Assembly (NCBI RefSeq): GCF_041381155.1
Contig: NC_091144.1
Span: 30,870,980-30,934,979, forward strand
Length of the DNA: 64,000 nucleotides
Reading direction: 5' to 3'
Source: Argopecten irradians
Lineage: Eukaryota > Mollusca > Bivalvia > Pectinida > Pectinidae
Each line of letters starts with the position of its first letter. The stretch's first letter is position 1. Made by a program: the position numbers and the translations under genes. Under the pieces are notes generated by a model that saw only the letters and a program-made list of their open reading frames with translations, made no database searches and was not told the origin of the DNA. Of the stretch, positions 51,501 through 62,699 are shown in pieces.

Positions 51501-54500
51501 ATACACCGCCTTTCACCAGGACTTCTAATACCAGCACTGACAAGTTAACACCCACTGAAGATAAAAATGAGCAAAATGGGTACTACGCCTTTGTGACATT
51601 TTATTTGGCAATGAGTGCTAAACGAGCTAAAGAACATTTAAAATGTCGACTTGTTATCCAAGGAAATGAGTGTAAGGTAAGTGTATATGTACAATTTAGC
51701 TTGTTCATTTTTATCTAACAGGTCTTATATTCTTGCATCTTTCATGTAGATTTCAAACCTATAAAGAAAAATGAGTGTTCTTGAACTACTTTTTGAGATA
51801 CATGTATTTGAGCTTGAAATATGCCATCCATGCAAATTTGCTAGTCGAAAATAGAAAAATTCATAAAATTATGGTTTTCTGTAATATTAGGGTGAATGTA
51901 TGATCTCGATCCTGTTGATGTTTTGTCCTAAATTTCTAGCGATAGAACAGTATACACAACTCTTGTATTTTTGCAAATGCTAACTAATTCATTTCCTGGG
52001 ACCATTTCTATACGTAATTATCGTGTTTTGCCATATTTTCACCCCTTAAAAATCAATGAATAGGCCAAAAAGGAAATTAATAGCCATGTCAATTTCACAG
52101 TATTTGTATATGATGTGTCCAAGATAATATATTTTTCAAATATCACATAAAAACATGGGGTCCTCCATTGAATTTCCTCAATTTTGTAAGCTTGAAGTTT
52201 GTAACTCACAACCCTAACCCCATTTCATCAAGTGCTAAGATATTTGACTATTTTTTGAAAATCATATCGCAAAAAAAAAAAAAATAAACCCATTCCACAT
52301 CATTTCATTTGTTTTTGTGATATTATATCTGGTTTATGTCTGTTTGTTTTTATGATTTTCTCTAAATTGTGTGTTTTAAGAAAATCTGTGTGCATTTTTT
52401 TTTAATTCCAGTCCGGACAGGCCTCTGCTTATCATTTATTGCAACGAACATTACTTCCAGTGTTTGAAATTCCATTCCCAGTTTTGACAGGGATTGCAAA
52501 AACGTCAGAGATATCATCTAATTTTCGTTTCATTGCTTTTGTTTGATTTAAACATTAAATATTATATGTAGACAATTTTCACCTATTGAAAAAAGGTCCA
52601 AGTGAAATGTCGTAGCTTATCGGAAACCATTCTGAAATTCAAAACAACCTTCGCAGCTTCTGGTATTGCGTCATATGAATTGTCGCTGTTTTCAAAAGTA
52701 TGGACCTACATATATATCTTAAGGACATGTCAGGTATGATGGTGGAGGAAAACCGGAGTTCCCAGAGAAAAACCAGTGTCTAGCAATCAGTACCTGGTAC
52801 TGCCCAACATGGGATTCAAATTCATGACCCTGAGGGCTTGTGGTAATACGTAGGGACATCTTAACCACTTGGCCACCACAGCCCCATAAATGTACAGAAA
52901 GTTCGAGTGTGTCAAAAGATCGAGTGGTAATGCAAAGGGAAGTAACTCATAAATTCTATAATTCTTGTTCATATATTTTAGATCATTTAACTTTCAACTT
53001 AAGCTGGTAGTTGTTGATAAATCATTGACATGCACAGACAGGTAGTATTTGATCAATGTTTTTGTTAAGTGCTGTTTTTTATCATGAGTAAAATACTTGA
53101 TATTTCATTCTTTCAGATAACCACTGCCAAGAGAAAGACTGAGGTAGTTCGGACTGCTCTACACTTCACAAAGTGTCAGGAACTGGCAAATCACTATATA
53201 GGTTTCAATGGCTGGTCTACTTCTGTCAATATGGTAAGCAAACCTTTTTGATTTAGCCATCAGATTTGTCAACATTTCTCACATGCCTGAATCCGTTTTT
53301 GAAATGCATGGACTGAAAGCTTAAGAAATATCATTGGAAAACTGGTCTTCATTGGTCTTCATTCAATATTAAGGTCTTTTTTTTATCAGGGTTTAAAGGG
53401 AATCTTAATTTGCTTAAAAGGAAATGTTCAGATGATCCTTTGCAGTAGATGTGCATCTTAATTAGAAAATAATATAATTCATATTAAGTGAGCAATAATT
53501 TAATTCAAGCAATCTATCCTACATAATTTATATTACATTAGGTCTTTCACAGAAAATTGTGACTTATATATAAAATCTCATTAAAATACCACTTTACATT
53601 TTCAATTTTTCATATTTGTTACAGCTAGACTGCGACTCGGAGGAGCAGGAAGGTGACATTAAGAAGTTGCGGTACGTTTGTGTGGTCACACTGAACATCA
53701 CTGACCATTATTTAAATACTGCTGGGTTAGGGGCCTGGCAGGAGGCCTACCTCTCTAAAGGTAAGTATGTACATACACTTACAGTAGTCAAGCCATAAGT
53801 TCCCCATCTCTGGGTTGCAAATAGTAAATCAACATGAAATATTCTCTATATACTAACCTAAAGCTGGTAATCTTTCTCAAGTTTATCTGGCTTTACTATT
53901 CCTTAAACGCCTGGTAAACATAAATTGATTCTGGTAGCTAGTAAGTAAAGGAAAAATAAAACCATTTTAAAGTAACCCAAGCAACATATAATTTCTTGCA
54001 ATGAATCAATTACGAGTATATTAATTAAATCTTACTTCTATTCAAAGAGCAACACAGGTCTTTGTGTCATGAAAATAAGCAACAGGTTTACATTTTAGTA
54101 CTGACCACTGGTTTTCCTCCAGGTACTCAGACTTTCCTCCATCAACAAACCTGACACATCCTTTAATAATGACACTGATTGTTAAGAGGACATTAGACTA
54201 ATTAATAATACCAAACCTTACCCGTGTAAATTCCACAAATAGAGTAACCTCAGCTCCCTGCATTGATATACATATATTGTTTTACTTACATGTGTAGATC
54301 CGACAAATAGTTACCTCCCCTGCATTAATATATATTGTTTTACTTACCTGTGTTGTAATATATATATATTGTTTTACTTACCTGTGTAGATCCCACAAAT
54401 AGAGTTACCTCGCTTATATTAATATATATTATTTTACTTACCTGTGTAGATCCCACAAATAGAGTAACCTCACTTATATTAATATATATTATTTTACTTA

Positions 54501-55352
54501 CCTGTGTAGATCCCACAAATAGAATTACCTCCCTTTTATTAATATATATTATTTTACTTACCTGTGGAGATCCCACCAGTAGAGCCAAAGCCATCTGTAA
54601 GAGTAAGAAGCTGTCCTACCAGAGAGCGGTGGAGGACGCCTTCTCCAGGGTTCTCCTCATTGTCCTTAGTAACGGCAAGGTTTCTGTGGAGATAGACACT
54701 ACTCGACCAGATGCTCTGTTAGCACAGAAACAAGCAAACACAGAACCTGTTCTAAAGGTAAGGCAAAATGTCCAGGAGTATTCTTGTTTTGTCTTACACT
54801 TCGAGTTACAATTCAATATCTTCCTCTTCATACACTAGGAGGATATCGTGCTGAACACCCCTGATACAACTATTTCCGAAAGACATAATCAAGAATACAG
54901 TGTAATATACATATAATTAGTATTTTAGACCCTATGCAGTAAAACAGTGATATAACTTAATGCTGGGACCAACAAAATTACTTTATTATAAGCATAGTTC
55001 CCTATACACATGACGCAAACATCTTATAGGAACTTTGCAGGGAATGGAAGTTACCACATGTACTAGGACTAAAGGTATGTTATAACCAAAATGATAAAAA
55101 GTGTGTCTTTTAGATCAATGTGCATCTCTGGTTCCAGCCAAATGTGTTTGTTTTTATCAATGACAACACAGTAACTTTAAAATGATGTAGCAAAAGAACA
55201 GAAACAGGTAAAAAACACTGAATGATATTCACTAATTACAGGTTAACGAGCTAGACGAGGAACCTCAAGAGGAACAAGATATTTCCCTAGACATGGACAA
55301 CATGGACGACATCAACCTTCACATCCTACAGCAGTTAGAAGAGGAAATGTAA
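48557..55352 (+). CDS. RDM1: RDM1-like protein (RRM plus RAD52-motif)
   Basis: Six exons: 48557-48661, 51404-51676, 53117-53233, 53625-53760, 54570-54757, 55242-55352; phases agree and give 309 residues (human RDM1 284). The RRM spans exons 1-2, with LYITGI (21-26, RNP2-like) and YYAFVTF (95-101, RNP1-like); its middle holds a Ser/Thr/acidic loop of about 30 residues missing from human. KCQELANHYIGFNGW (145-159) is the RD motif shared with RAD52, matching human KCQELANYYFGFNG. AFSRVLLIVLSNGKVSVE (234-251) matches the human C-terminal region, and the tail is acidic. RDM1 binds nucleic acid and is linked to the cisplatin response. Exon 2 has a near-identical broken duplicate upstream at 50078-50352, and exon 5 is preceded by a 60-bp array that repeats its own acceptor. 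Confidence 0.92.
49050..49345. mobile_element. MITE, same family as 61510-61825, in RDM1 intron 1
   Basis: Left end TATCCAGGGGTTAC, right end AACCCCAGGAGTATCAAG (inverted). The interior shares TGCCTCCAGTTTTAATATGA with the copy at 61510-61825. Degenerate ends. Confidence 0.65.
49764..50001. mobile_element. MITE with inverted ends, copy in duplication A
   Basis: AAGGCCAGAAAAAAATAATA at the left and, inverted, CAGGCCAAAAAAAATAATA at the right, TIR about 38 bp. The interior has CGACCGACCCTAATTTTT. An identical-position copy lies at 51090-51327 in duplication B, so it predates the duplication. Confidence 0.75.
50078..50352 (+). pseudogene. Duplicated, frame-broken copy of RDM1 exon 2
   Basis: Keeps the acceptor (TTTTACAG) and donor (AAG|GTAAGT) of exon 2 but is 275 bases instead of 273. 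It differs from the intact exon at 51404-51676 by four substitutions and four single-base indels. Spliced to exon 1 it would run out of frame after NEQNG and stop a few codons later, so it could at most act as a poison exon. The indels are in homopolymer-like runs and the divergence is about allelic level, so an unmerged haplotype or uncorrected read error is a serious alternative. Confidence 0.85.
50448..50857. mobile_element. Repeat element at the duplication junction
   Basis: Begins GAGACCCAGAGGGCCTGTAT then CGCTCACCTG, a landmark of a molluscan repeat family, and ends near TTTATATGGAAATAGC. It shares 'tgtacaatttcaa...ctataaggatgctacc' with the copy at 57230-57560. It occupies exactly the space between duplicates A and B. 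Confidence 0.7.
50858..51768 (+). repeat. Segmental duplication, copy B (contains functional RDM1 exon 2)
   Basis: Partner of 49529-50447. It carries the MITE copy (51090-51327) and the intact exon 2. Confidence 0.93.
52730..52890 (-). repeat. tRNA-derived SINE in RDM1 intron 2
   Basis: Minus strand: GGTGGCCAAGTGGTTAAGAT (A-box region), AATTTGAATCCC (B-box), then a body with GGTTTTTCTCTGGGAACTCC and GGTTTTCCTCCACC. The tail domain is the same type as in the SINE at 27712-27890 and the remnant at 63055-63170. About 160 bp, nearly complete. Confidence 0.85.
54210..54585 (+). repeat. 60-bp array repeating the RDM1 exon 5 acceptor
   Basis: Unit of exactly 60 bp in the last four copies: TTTTACTTACCTGTGTAG followed by ATCCCACAAATAGAG and an AT-rich spacer. 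AG|A junctions fall at 54390, 54450 and 54510, and the true exon start is 54570, the same register. Two or three older diverged units lie at 54218-54360. The first about 15 bases of the exon are themselves part of the last unit. On the opposite strand the same core reads CAGGTAAG, a donor consensus. Confidence 0.93.
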
Positions 55353-55736
55353 ATTAGAATACCAACCTGGAACAGATGGATATCTTCATGAGGATCTTTC
55401 CAATGTTTGCCTTACTGTGGATCCTTGCATTCTACATCTGCATCACGTTAATATTTTCATCTGATCAAGGTCTTCCTGATGTTTGCATTAATAGCAATAA
55501 ACGGAACATATTCTCAAACAAAGAGTTAATAGTGACTCATGGAAAGTCAATTTGTACAAGTTGAATCAATTCTTTCTTTGAGATTCCTGATTCCTATTTG
55601 TCCTTATTGAAGTCTCTAAGGTCTATCATTACAGACATTCAACAGAGGTCAATATAAATGGCCTTCACCCTGAGGTCAGAGTGTATCTATACTGACCACT
55701 TTATATATAATTATCAAGATTCCAACTGTTAAATGA

Positions 55737-55742
55737 AATAAA
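55737..55742 (+). terminator. Polyadenylation signal, RDM1-like gene (proximal)
   Basis: AATAAA 385 bases after the stop. A second AATAAA lies at 55991-55996. Confidence 0.5.
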
Positions 55743-55989
55743 TACAGACTCCACATGATTTATAAAATCAGAATGTTTTTGGATCATACATGATGCCCCT
55801 TGTTATATAGACCTTGTTCAACTTGATCTAGAACTTTCATTATCAGAGATACATGCATATATTTTTACACAAATTTCAAGACTCAAAATATTATAGTTGT
55901 GTACTCTTATATGTTTGTTTATATAAAATATTTATATTTTTGTTATTTCTTGTTATTTGAACCTGTTATGTATGTATATTTTCACAATT

Positions 55990-55996
55990 CAATAAA
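55990..55996 (+). terminator. Polyadenylation signal, RDM1-like gene (distal)
   Basis: AATAAA in TTCAATAAATATT, about 640 bases after the stop; alternative to the proximal signal. Confidence 0.35.
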
Positions 55997-56377
55997 TATT
56001 TTATAGATGTTATTGGTCTTGACAGTGTATTATATTCTAAAAATTTTGTCATAACTGTACATGCTGCATTTATGAAGATATTGAGCTAATGATCATGGAG
56101 GGCTGCAAACAACTAAATATATTTCTAAATGAAAAAGAAAGAGCATGTAATATCCTTCTATCTATTTTGAAAGCACATCATTGCAATGTACAAATATATT
56201 TCCAAATCGAATCATGACGAATTGTAATAATTTCCCACAATAATAGTGAAACAATCTCATTTTCAGGTGTATTTCAGGTTATATTTACCTGAATTTATTT
56301 TGAAAACATTTAGCCTGTGTATAGCTATTTAAAGCTTGATGAAAGTATAAATACACTACTTACACCCATCTTTGTAG

Positions 56378-56552
56378 ACCCAACAAATATAAGATTTGAG
56401 AGTTTCGTCTCCCTACCGTACCTCGTCTCTTACTAGACGAGAGTAACATAGAGTGGTCTCCCTTCTTCAAAAACCTTTATGGAGCCACAGAGGGCAACAT
56501 GCCTGAGAAGGAATGGGCAGGAAACTGAAGGGTTGAACTCCATAAAGTTATG
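56378..56552 (+). pseudogene. Exon-like segment with broken reading frame, unrecognised
   Basis: A TTTGTAG acceptor-like start and an ATG|GTAAGT donor-like end enclose 175 bases with protein-like stretches DPTNIRFESFVSLPY and, in another frame, ESNIEWSPFFKNLYGATEGN. The frame is interrupted twice. The start resembles the repeated acceptor of RDM1 exon 5 (DPTN against DPTS) but the rest does not match RDM1. It could be a decayed exon of another host gene. I cannot name it. Confidence 0.35.
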
Positions 56553-56559
56553 GTAAGTA

Positions 56560-58090
56560 TTATATCATGAACTTTGTATCTTCTCTGGATCTGATAAAGG
56601 TCATTTCTGCAGTCTTTTAAAATAGAAACAACAATTTTTTATAACAAAAATAAAGATTTATTGGATAATTCAGTTCAGTTAACAAACTTTGATCCAACAC
56701 ACACTCACATAAATTAGTTAATTCACTAATAACAGATACCTCACACCATTGTTTCAAAATCAAACAGACACATACATATTCAATCAAAAATGTATAGATG
56801 ATCAGTAACAAATACACTGTATATTGGATTATTTTTTTAGTTTAAATTGTTGAGGATCTTCTGACATATAAAATGCATAGTAATTTAAAATACACTTAAA
56901 ATTACACATCTCCATTGCTTTCCTTATTCTAAACTGATTTCTTAAAATTGTGAAAAAAACAGTCATGAAAATGAGAAGATTTGGGAATCAAAGAAAAATC
57001 GAACACAAAACTTCTCTAATAGGATAGTATATTAGTTCATGGTCCTATAACAAAAGTAATTGATGTAAACCAAATAAAATAAAATATCTTCCTATGTTAT
57101 TTTCAGACTCTTCGATAGAGTTAGGAATTACTTACCTATATAATAAATCTAAATTTGCTTTATCACAATTGTAACCCTTCAGTCACTAATACAAATGGTA
57201 TAAAAAAACTCTTACAATTAAAAATAGCAATATTGGGTTAATTTTGCCCCATCCCACTTGCATTCCCCTACCTCCGGCAACCAGAGGATCATTGCTACCA
57301 TGTGTACAATTTCAATCCTCACACTATAAGAATGCTACCAATCTAATATGAGTATAATGCATTGCATAGTTTCTGAGAAGAAGTTGTTTATATGGAAATA
57401 GCCAAAGTGACCCCTTTTGGCCCCACCCCTCAGGCCCAAGAGGGTTAGCCCAACCATTTGTTACCACCCCATAAGGATGCTACCAGTCAAATGATAAATT
57501 CTGACCAGAGATTACAAAGAAGTTGATGGTTGAAGGATAGACCTAGGAAGAAATGAACTACAGAGAAATATTTATCACAATAAGCATTCAGTTTAGCCGT
57601 CTACCATTTGAGCATTTCATACAGAGTCATTCTATTTCTTAACAAAATCATTACAGCAAAAATCACTCATTACTTTATGACACCATTCATAACAATGAAA
57701 CTACTAAACAAAACACAACAAACAGTACTTGGTACTATAACTAAAAAAAACCACATCATTTACAATCATTTTAATAATTGCGTTTCTGGTGTAAAGCTTG
57801 GTAATGTCTAGATTTATTCTGTAGTATTCACAGATCATTTGTAACATTAATTCCTGTGTTCTTCATAGAAAATAATGGTATTTACTGTGTTATATGTGTA
57901 AAAGGAATTTTGCATTCATCAATAACTCCTCTGTGTTTTTTTCTTAGGAAATCAATATTCAATTCAGTGTTATAAATTATAAATCTGCAATTTTTCCATA
58001 TAATTCAGCGAGTAATTTGTTCTATCGAACGTAGGTGGAATGCAATCCTTTTACACTTTTTTCAGTTTACAAAAGATGATAGATATAAAA
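56560..58090. other. Interval between RDM1-like and CHID1 genes
   Basis: AT-rich. At 57230-57560 lies another copy of the junction-type element of 50448-50857, with internal repeats of 'ctataaggatgctacc'. No gene seen. A minus-strand AATAAA at 57823-57828 might serve CHID1. Confidence 0.45.
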
Positions 58091-58175
58091 TAATTAAGGC
58101 CTTGACTTATTTTCGATGAAATACATGTACCTGTGTTTTTCAAGAAGTCGTAGAAGTATTTAATTGACCTACCAC
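58091..58175 (-). pseudogene. Degenerate fragments of the CHID1 last exon
   Basis: On the minus strand the piece 58091-58132 resembles the exon's AATAGGTCAAGGCCTTGATT and the piece 58143-58175 resembles GGTCAAGG...TACTTCTACGAC, in scrambled order. Two partial copies downstream of the real terminal exon, probably from local duplication. Confidence 0.4.
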
Positions 58176-58394
58176 ATAGCCAGTTATTTTCACAGCTCAA
58201 AATTTTCATGAATTGGACTAAAAAGGAGAAAATTAAATTTCAGCACTTTTAAAATACATGTTTTGCAATTTGGCTATAAAGGATTATATAAATCGTCAAT
58301 TCCTCAATTTGCTGCAGATCAAATCTTCATGACTATAGCAATATCCTGCAAAAATAACAACCTCGTAAAAATAATCGGCTATATTTCCAATAGT

Positions 58395-60741
58395 CTACAA
58401 TAGGTCGTAGAAGTAATCAAGGCCTTGACCTATTTCCCAGATGGAGATCCCAGTACCCATAGCCTTAGCCAGGTCTAGTCGCACTTGTATAGACTTCAGG
58501 GTCGGGAAATGTACACTGTGTGTCTCTCCCATCGATCTGAAAAAATCAACAATGATAATGTTCTAATCTCTGTGTCAATATATTTGTTCATTATTAGAAA
58601 TTTCCAGAAATTCAATTTAACTTCAAATGCCATGAAACACTTGCCAGGTTTTACTCTCTTTCAAACTTTTTCAACCCCTGTAGGCATGACACATATCATA
58701 GTATCTACCAAGTAAATTGTTTAAATCCCTATTTTAATTTTAGACTAAGCATCTCTAAATTATCTTTCCTTAGCAGAGAAAATTGTGAGTTTTACTAAAA
58801 AAATAATGTAACAATGGAAACCTACCCACATGGAGGTTAATTCTGTAATATGCAGGACCAAATAACCTCAAATTCGAGGCAGGATAAAGCTGTATGATTT
58901 GTGAATTGAAATCTAAAACCTCTATATAACGGATCAAGTATAGCAATATCAACCTGAAGATAATTATCAACTGTAGATTCAATTTCTTTTATATAGAAAT
59001 ATAGAGACATTTAAAAGGTGAGGAGAGTTTTTTCTCACATACCTATTCAATGCACTCGTGTCACCTGAGGCTATATTGCATGACAACCCAAGCAATACAG
59101 CCTAGTGACGTCACAGAGCCAACAAAATTACTATCTTCTCAGCAAAGTTTCAGTATTTTTTCCCCCAGAAACTTGTCTGGTTTTTCTATTTAATATGCAA
59201 ACATTTGGATTTACTGTGAAATTACAATATAACATCATGGTATGAGAAAATTTAACTCTTTATATGTGAATATGAAGGATAGTGATATTATACCCTCGGA
59301 ATCACAAAATGTTGTAAAACCCTATAGGCAAAAAGCCCCGTGTTTTACAACATTAGAATATTCCTATCTGTCAAATTCCACCTATGAAAGAGTATTTAAT
59401 AATGTTTAAGTGCCGGATAAAAAACACTTACGTGTACTCTCCAACATGTTCAGCTGTATCCTCCATCCACTTAAGCTTAGGCTTAAATTTCTTCAGAATA
59501 TCTATGTATCTGAATTAAAAGAATAGAAATTTTTAATAATGACTGTAAAAGCAGGTATAGTTCTGACAGTAATTGTTTTACACATTAATAAAATGACACA
59601 CTCACATCTTTTGAAGAGGCAAGTACAGTTGGAACACTTGTTTTTAGCTTGGAAACTAGGTTAGGACTCCCTGAATGGTTAAGGTTTTGGTACATACATT
59701 TTCATACTATTTTATACAGGATATTACATAAAATAATTAAACACCCCATAGACAAGACGTAACACTGCAGTAATGGAAGGTATCGACCCAATGAGGACCC
59801 CAGTCCATTTAAGTTTCAAGATCTCAAGAACCCTTACCTTTACTTAAAATTGTTATTAATTGAAGGCTAAAATATACCACATACTTTCTATATTGATTTT
59901 CCCGGCTTTTTGTGACTTTTTCATACAGTAATTTACATATTAGATCTAAATCTGTGATTATCTGACCTCATTAAGCATCTCCCTCATATTCTCATTTTTT
60001 ATAACCTAGGCCCTTATTTGGTCAAATACAGCTAATCTCACATTATGAAAGTTTTGGAATAAAGTATTTATCAACACAACATATAGATACTTACTGATGA
60101 CCTACTATTGCTCCACCATTACCTCCTTTAACCATTGTATAGTCATTACCGTAGAAATTGAGACCGAGTAGGATTTTAGACCTTGATGACGATTCCTCTT
60201 CTGGCACCAACGATTCAATGCAATCCTTAACCCAAGTTATAGGACTGTTGGCTCCTGGTCTGTAAAAACAGCGTAGCACACTCTAAATATAATCATCTTC
60301 ATACCATAACCAAATGATTAATTTTTCTTTGTTTTCATACTAAATCTAGCTTTCTGATAAGCCGATTCATTTTTTTTCATACCACTATGAAAAAAAAATA
60401 TCTGAGAATGGCGTGGAAAACATGCTATCGTGATGTTACCATAGAGCTATTGATTTTAGGTATTGATTTGGAAAAGAAATCCCTTGGATTCACACAGTTT
60501 GCAAACAAAATTTGCAATGCTTAAATATTAAATCATTATTCAATTCTTATGTGTCCAATGGTGTTCCATTCCAATCTAATTTCATATACATTATTGGAGG
60601 CAAGGACATTATGTTTTTAGTTTTAAAGGCTTTTCTAGTTTTATTTCAGTATGTACTGAGGTTAAAGTGTTCCACTCAAATAATAGTGATTGGTTTCCGC
60701 CTCAGTTACATCCCTTGCTGAAGCTACACAGAGGACCAGTG

Positions 60742-60775
<34 letters not shown>

Positions 60776-62683
60776 CCAGCCATATTGAGTGGCAATTCTT
60801 ACTCCACAATTGACATCATTTCAATCAACATGGTTACCCGCTACATGGTTCTTTGTGAGGGGAGCGCAGTCTGGCAGAGAGAACAGATCTAAGAGAAGGG
60901 AACCAGTCTATTCTTTACATGGGCTCAACTTGATTTGTGCTCTTCTAAGAAGAGATGTCTTTTCACAAGTTATTTCATCATATAGATGGAAGAGCTTTCA
61001 GTAGCAGAAGAGCTACAAATTAAGTGCTCAGAAGTTGTATTCTAGAAGTAGAAGAGGCCAAATCCAGTTAGACTCTGGATTCATATGACAGGTAGATAGT
61101 CTTTATGAATTGATATAAACATGATTTAGCTAAGATTCAACATTGCCATCAAATCTACGTAAGCTTGCTAGAATAAGTGTTTTTTATGTTTTGACTTAAT
61201 GTCTTTCAATGTCCTGATAAAAGATGTTGGTGTTATTATTAATTACTTTCTCTGACTGGAGAAGTCGTAAGTCATCAGGCTGAATCCGTCTACATTATCT
61301 TCCAGAGCCTCAAAGTCCTCCCTGGTAAACATGCCTACAACACCACTGAAATAGATATATAATCTTATTTAGTACATGACATTCAATAGTTAATGCATGC
61401 ATTTCAGAGATGACCCTAGAAACTCAGTGGTTATATTCTAATAGAAATCTGTACTGTAAAACACAATTCCAATTGATATGTTTCAATCATAGCCATCTGC
61501 TGTCAATGCATCCTCGATACTCCAGGGGTTACCATAACTGACGTTATGTCCACCAATGGACTATCTCATTAGTAAAACTGAAGGTAGTTCCGTAGAAAAT
61601 ATCTGACCAATCACAAGCCGGCAAAGAATTCCTTTGAAGACTACAGAAAGAGAGACACCCAGCTTCAAAGCCACACAGTCAACCACAGTGTTCCGTTATA
61701 CAGCTCTTTTGATGTATACCAAAGGACTAAATTACCTGTTCTATTCTGTTGCCTCCAGTTTTACTATGAGATAGTCCAGGGGTGTAGAGATCGTATGTGA
61801 TCGTAACCCCTGGAGCATCGAGGATGCTGTCAATGCTGATTGGTTGGTTGTTTGCTCTTATTTAAAGACATCCATCCCTGTATGCAGTGTGTTCCATGTG
61901 TAAATGTCTGCATTTTTTGGGAGGCTGGGGTATACTTGTTGTGTCACTTTGCAAAATTGGAAACTCCTGCCCATTTGTATAAGAAGGTAATGGACTCATT
62001 GTGTAGAATGTTGATAATAATTCCGACTTCCAGGTTGATAGTAGAAATCTAACACCAGAACTTACCCAGGATAGACAGGTGGGGGAATGACCAGTATAAA
62101 CTGCTTCTTAGCTTTGTGGAACATTTCCCCAAGATGGTTCAGAAAATGTCTCAGTTCCCTGTAGATAGAGAACACCATAAAAAGTAAAGTTATCGATAAG
62201 TCTGTGATATATTAATTACACTAAAACCCTATTTGATATTTATTGTTTTTAAACAGATAACAAATAATATTCATATTTACACATGAACATATGCTTTAAC
62301 CACAGGGACTTGACATTTTCCTATGACCTATATTGACCTTCCCCGTGGAAACCATATATCAAGATACATATAAGGTGTCTGAAGGTTGGGTCAATACTGG
62401 AATTTATTTGATTTATTTTGTTTTATTCTTGGTCATTGAGAATGTGTCAAATCCTTGTTGCTAAAACAGCAATTAGATACCCATTAGATATGTGTCAGAG
62501 GTAAAATATTTTACACAAGCCATGGATATTATCACAAATTAATAACCATAAACAGCTCTTAAATCATATACAATGCTTCAATATAAAGGGACAGAAGTGA
62601 TTCTGCCTAGTGAAACCTACTTGCTAGCCTGTCCCCCCGAGTTGTGACCAAATTTCTATCACCACTCCAGCAAATTTGTTCTG
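58395..62683 (-). CDS. CHID1: CHID1 (chitinase domain-containing protein 1), C-terminal six exons
   Basis: Minus-strand exons 62621-62683, 62066-62158, 61247-61345, 60095-60259, 59432-59509 and 58395-58536; internal phases agree. Encoded landmarks match human CHID1: [76 protein letters not shown] and a C-terminus [18 protein letters not shown] followed by stop. CHID1 has a GH18-like barrel without normal chitinase activity and is found in lysosomes and secreted. In the first visible exon a run of six G (62633-62638 on the + strand as C) puts the exon out of frame by one base; five G would give LGGQASK and fit the next exon. The 5' exons are missing from the window. Confidence 0.92.
59780..60030. 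mobile_element. Diverged 'ACCCAATAAG' family MITE in CHID1 intron
   Basis: GGTATCGACCCAATGAGGAC at the left and, inverted, AATAAGGGCCTAGG at the right. Same family as 19972-20247. Ends are degenerate. Confidence 0.5.
60738..60776. repeat. (TA)n(GA)n microsatellite
   Basis: A TA run directly followed by a GA run within a CHID1 intron. Confidence 0.9.
61510..61825. mobile_element. MITE with long inverted ends in CHID1 intron
   Basis: ATCCTCGATACTCCAGGGG at the left, inverted at the right as CCTGGAGCATCGAGGAT; subterminal inversions (GGACTATCTCATTAG against CTATGAGATAGTCC) extend the TIR. The 11-bp direct repeat GCTGTCAATGC flanks it (61499-61509 and 61826-61836), consistent with a target-site duplication. 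Related copies: 49050-49345 and the foldback 36836-36916. An 11-bp duplication is near the MULE range; no transposase. Confidence 0.85.
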
Positions 62684-62699
62684 CTGTAAAACAAAAAGA

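Noticed and set aside
52412-52545. Possible extra RDM1 exon after a TTCCAG acceptor
   Set aside because: Exon 2 joins 53117 in phase and matches human RDM1 directly; this segment ends in a stop without a donor and resembles nothing.
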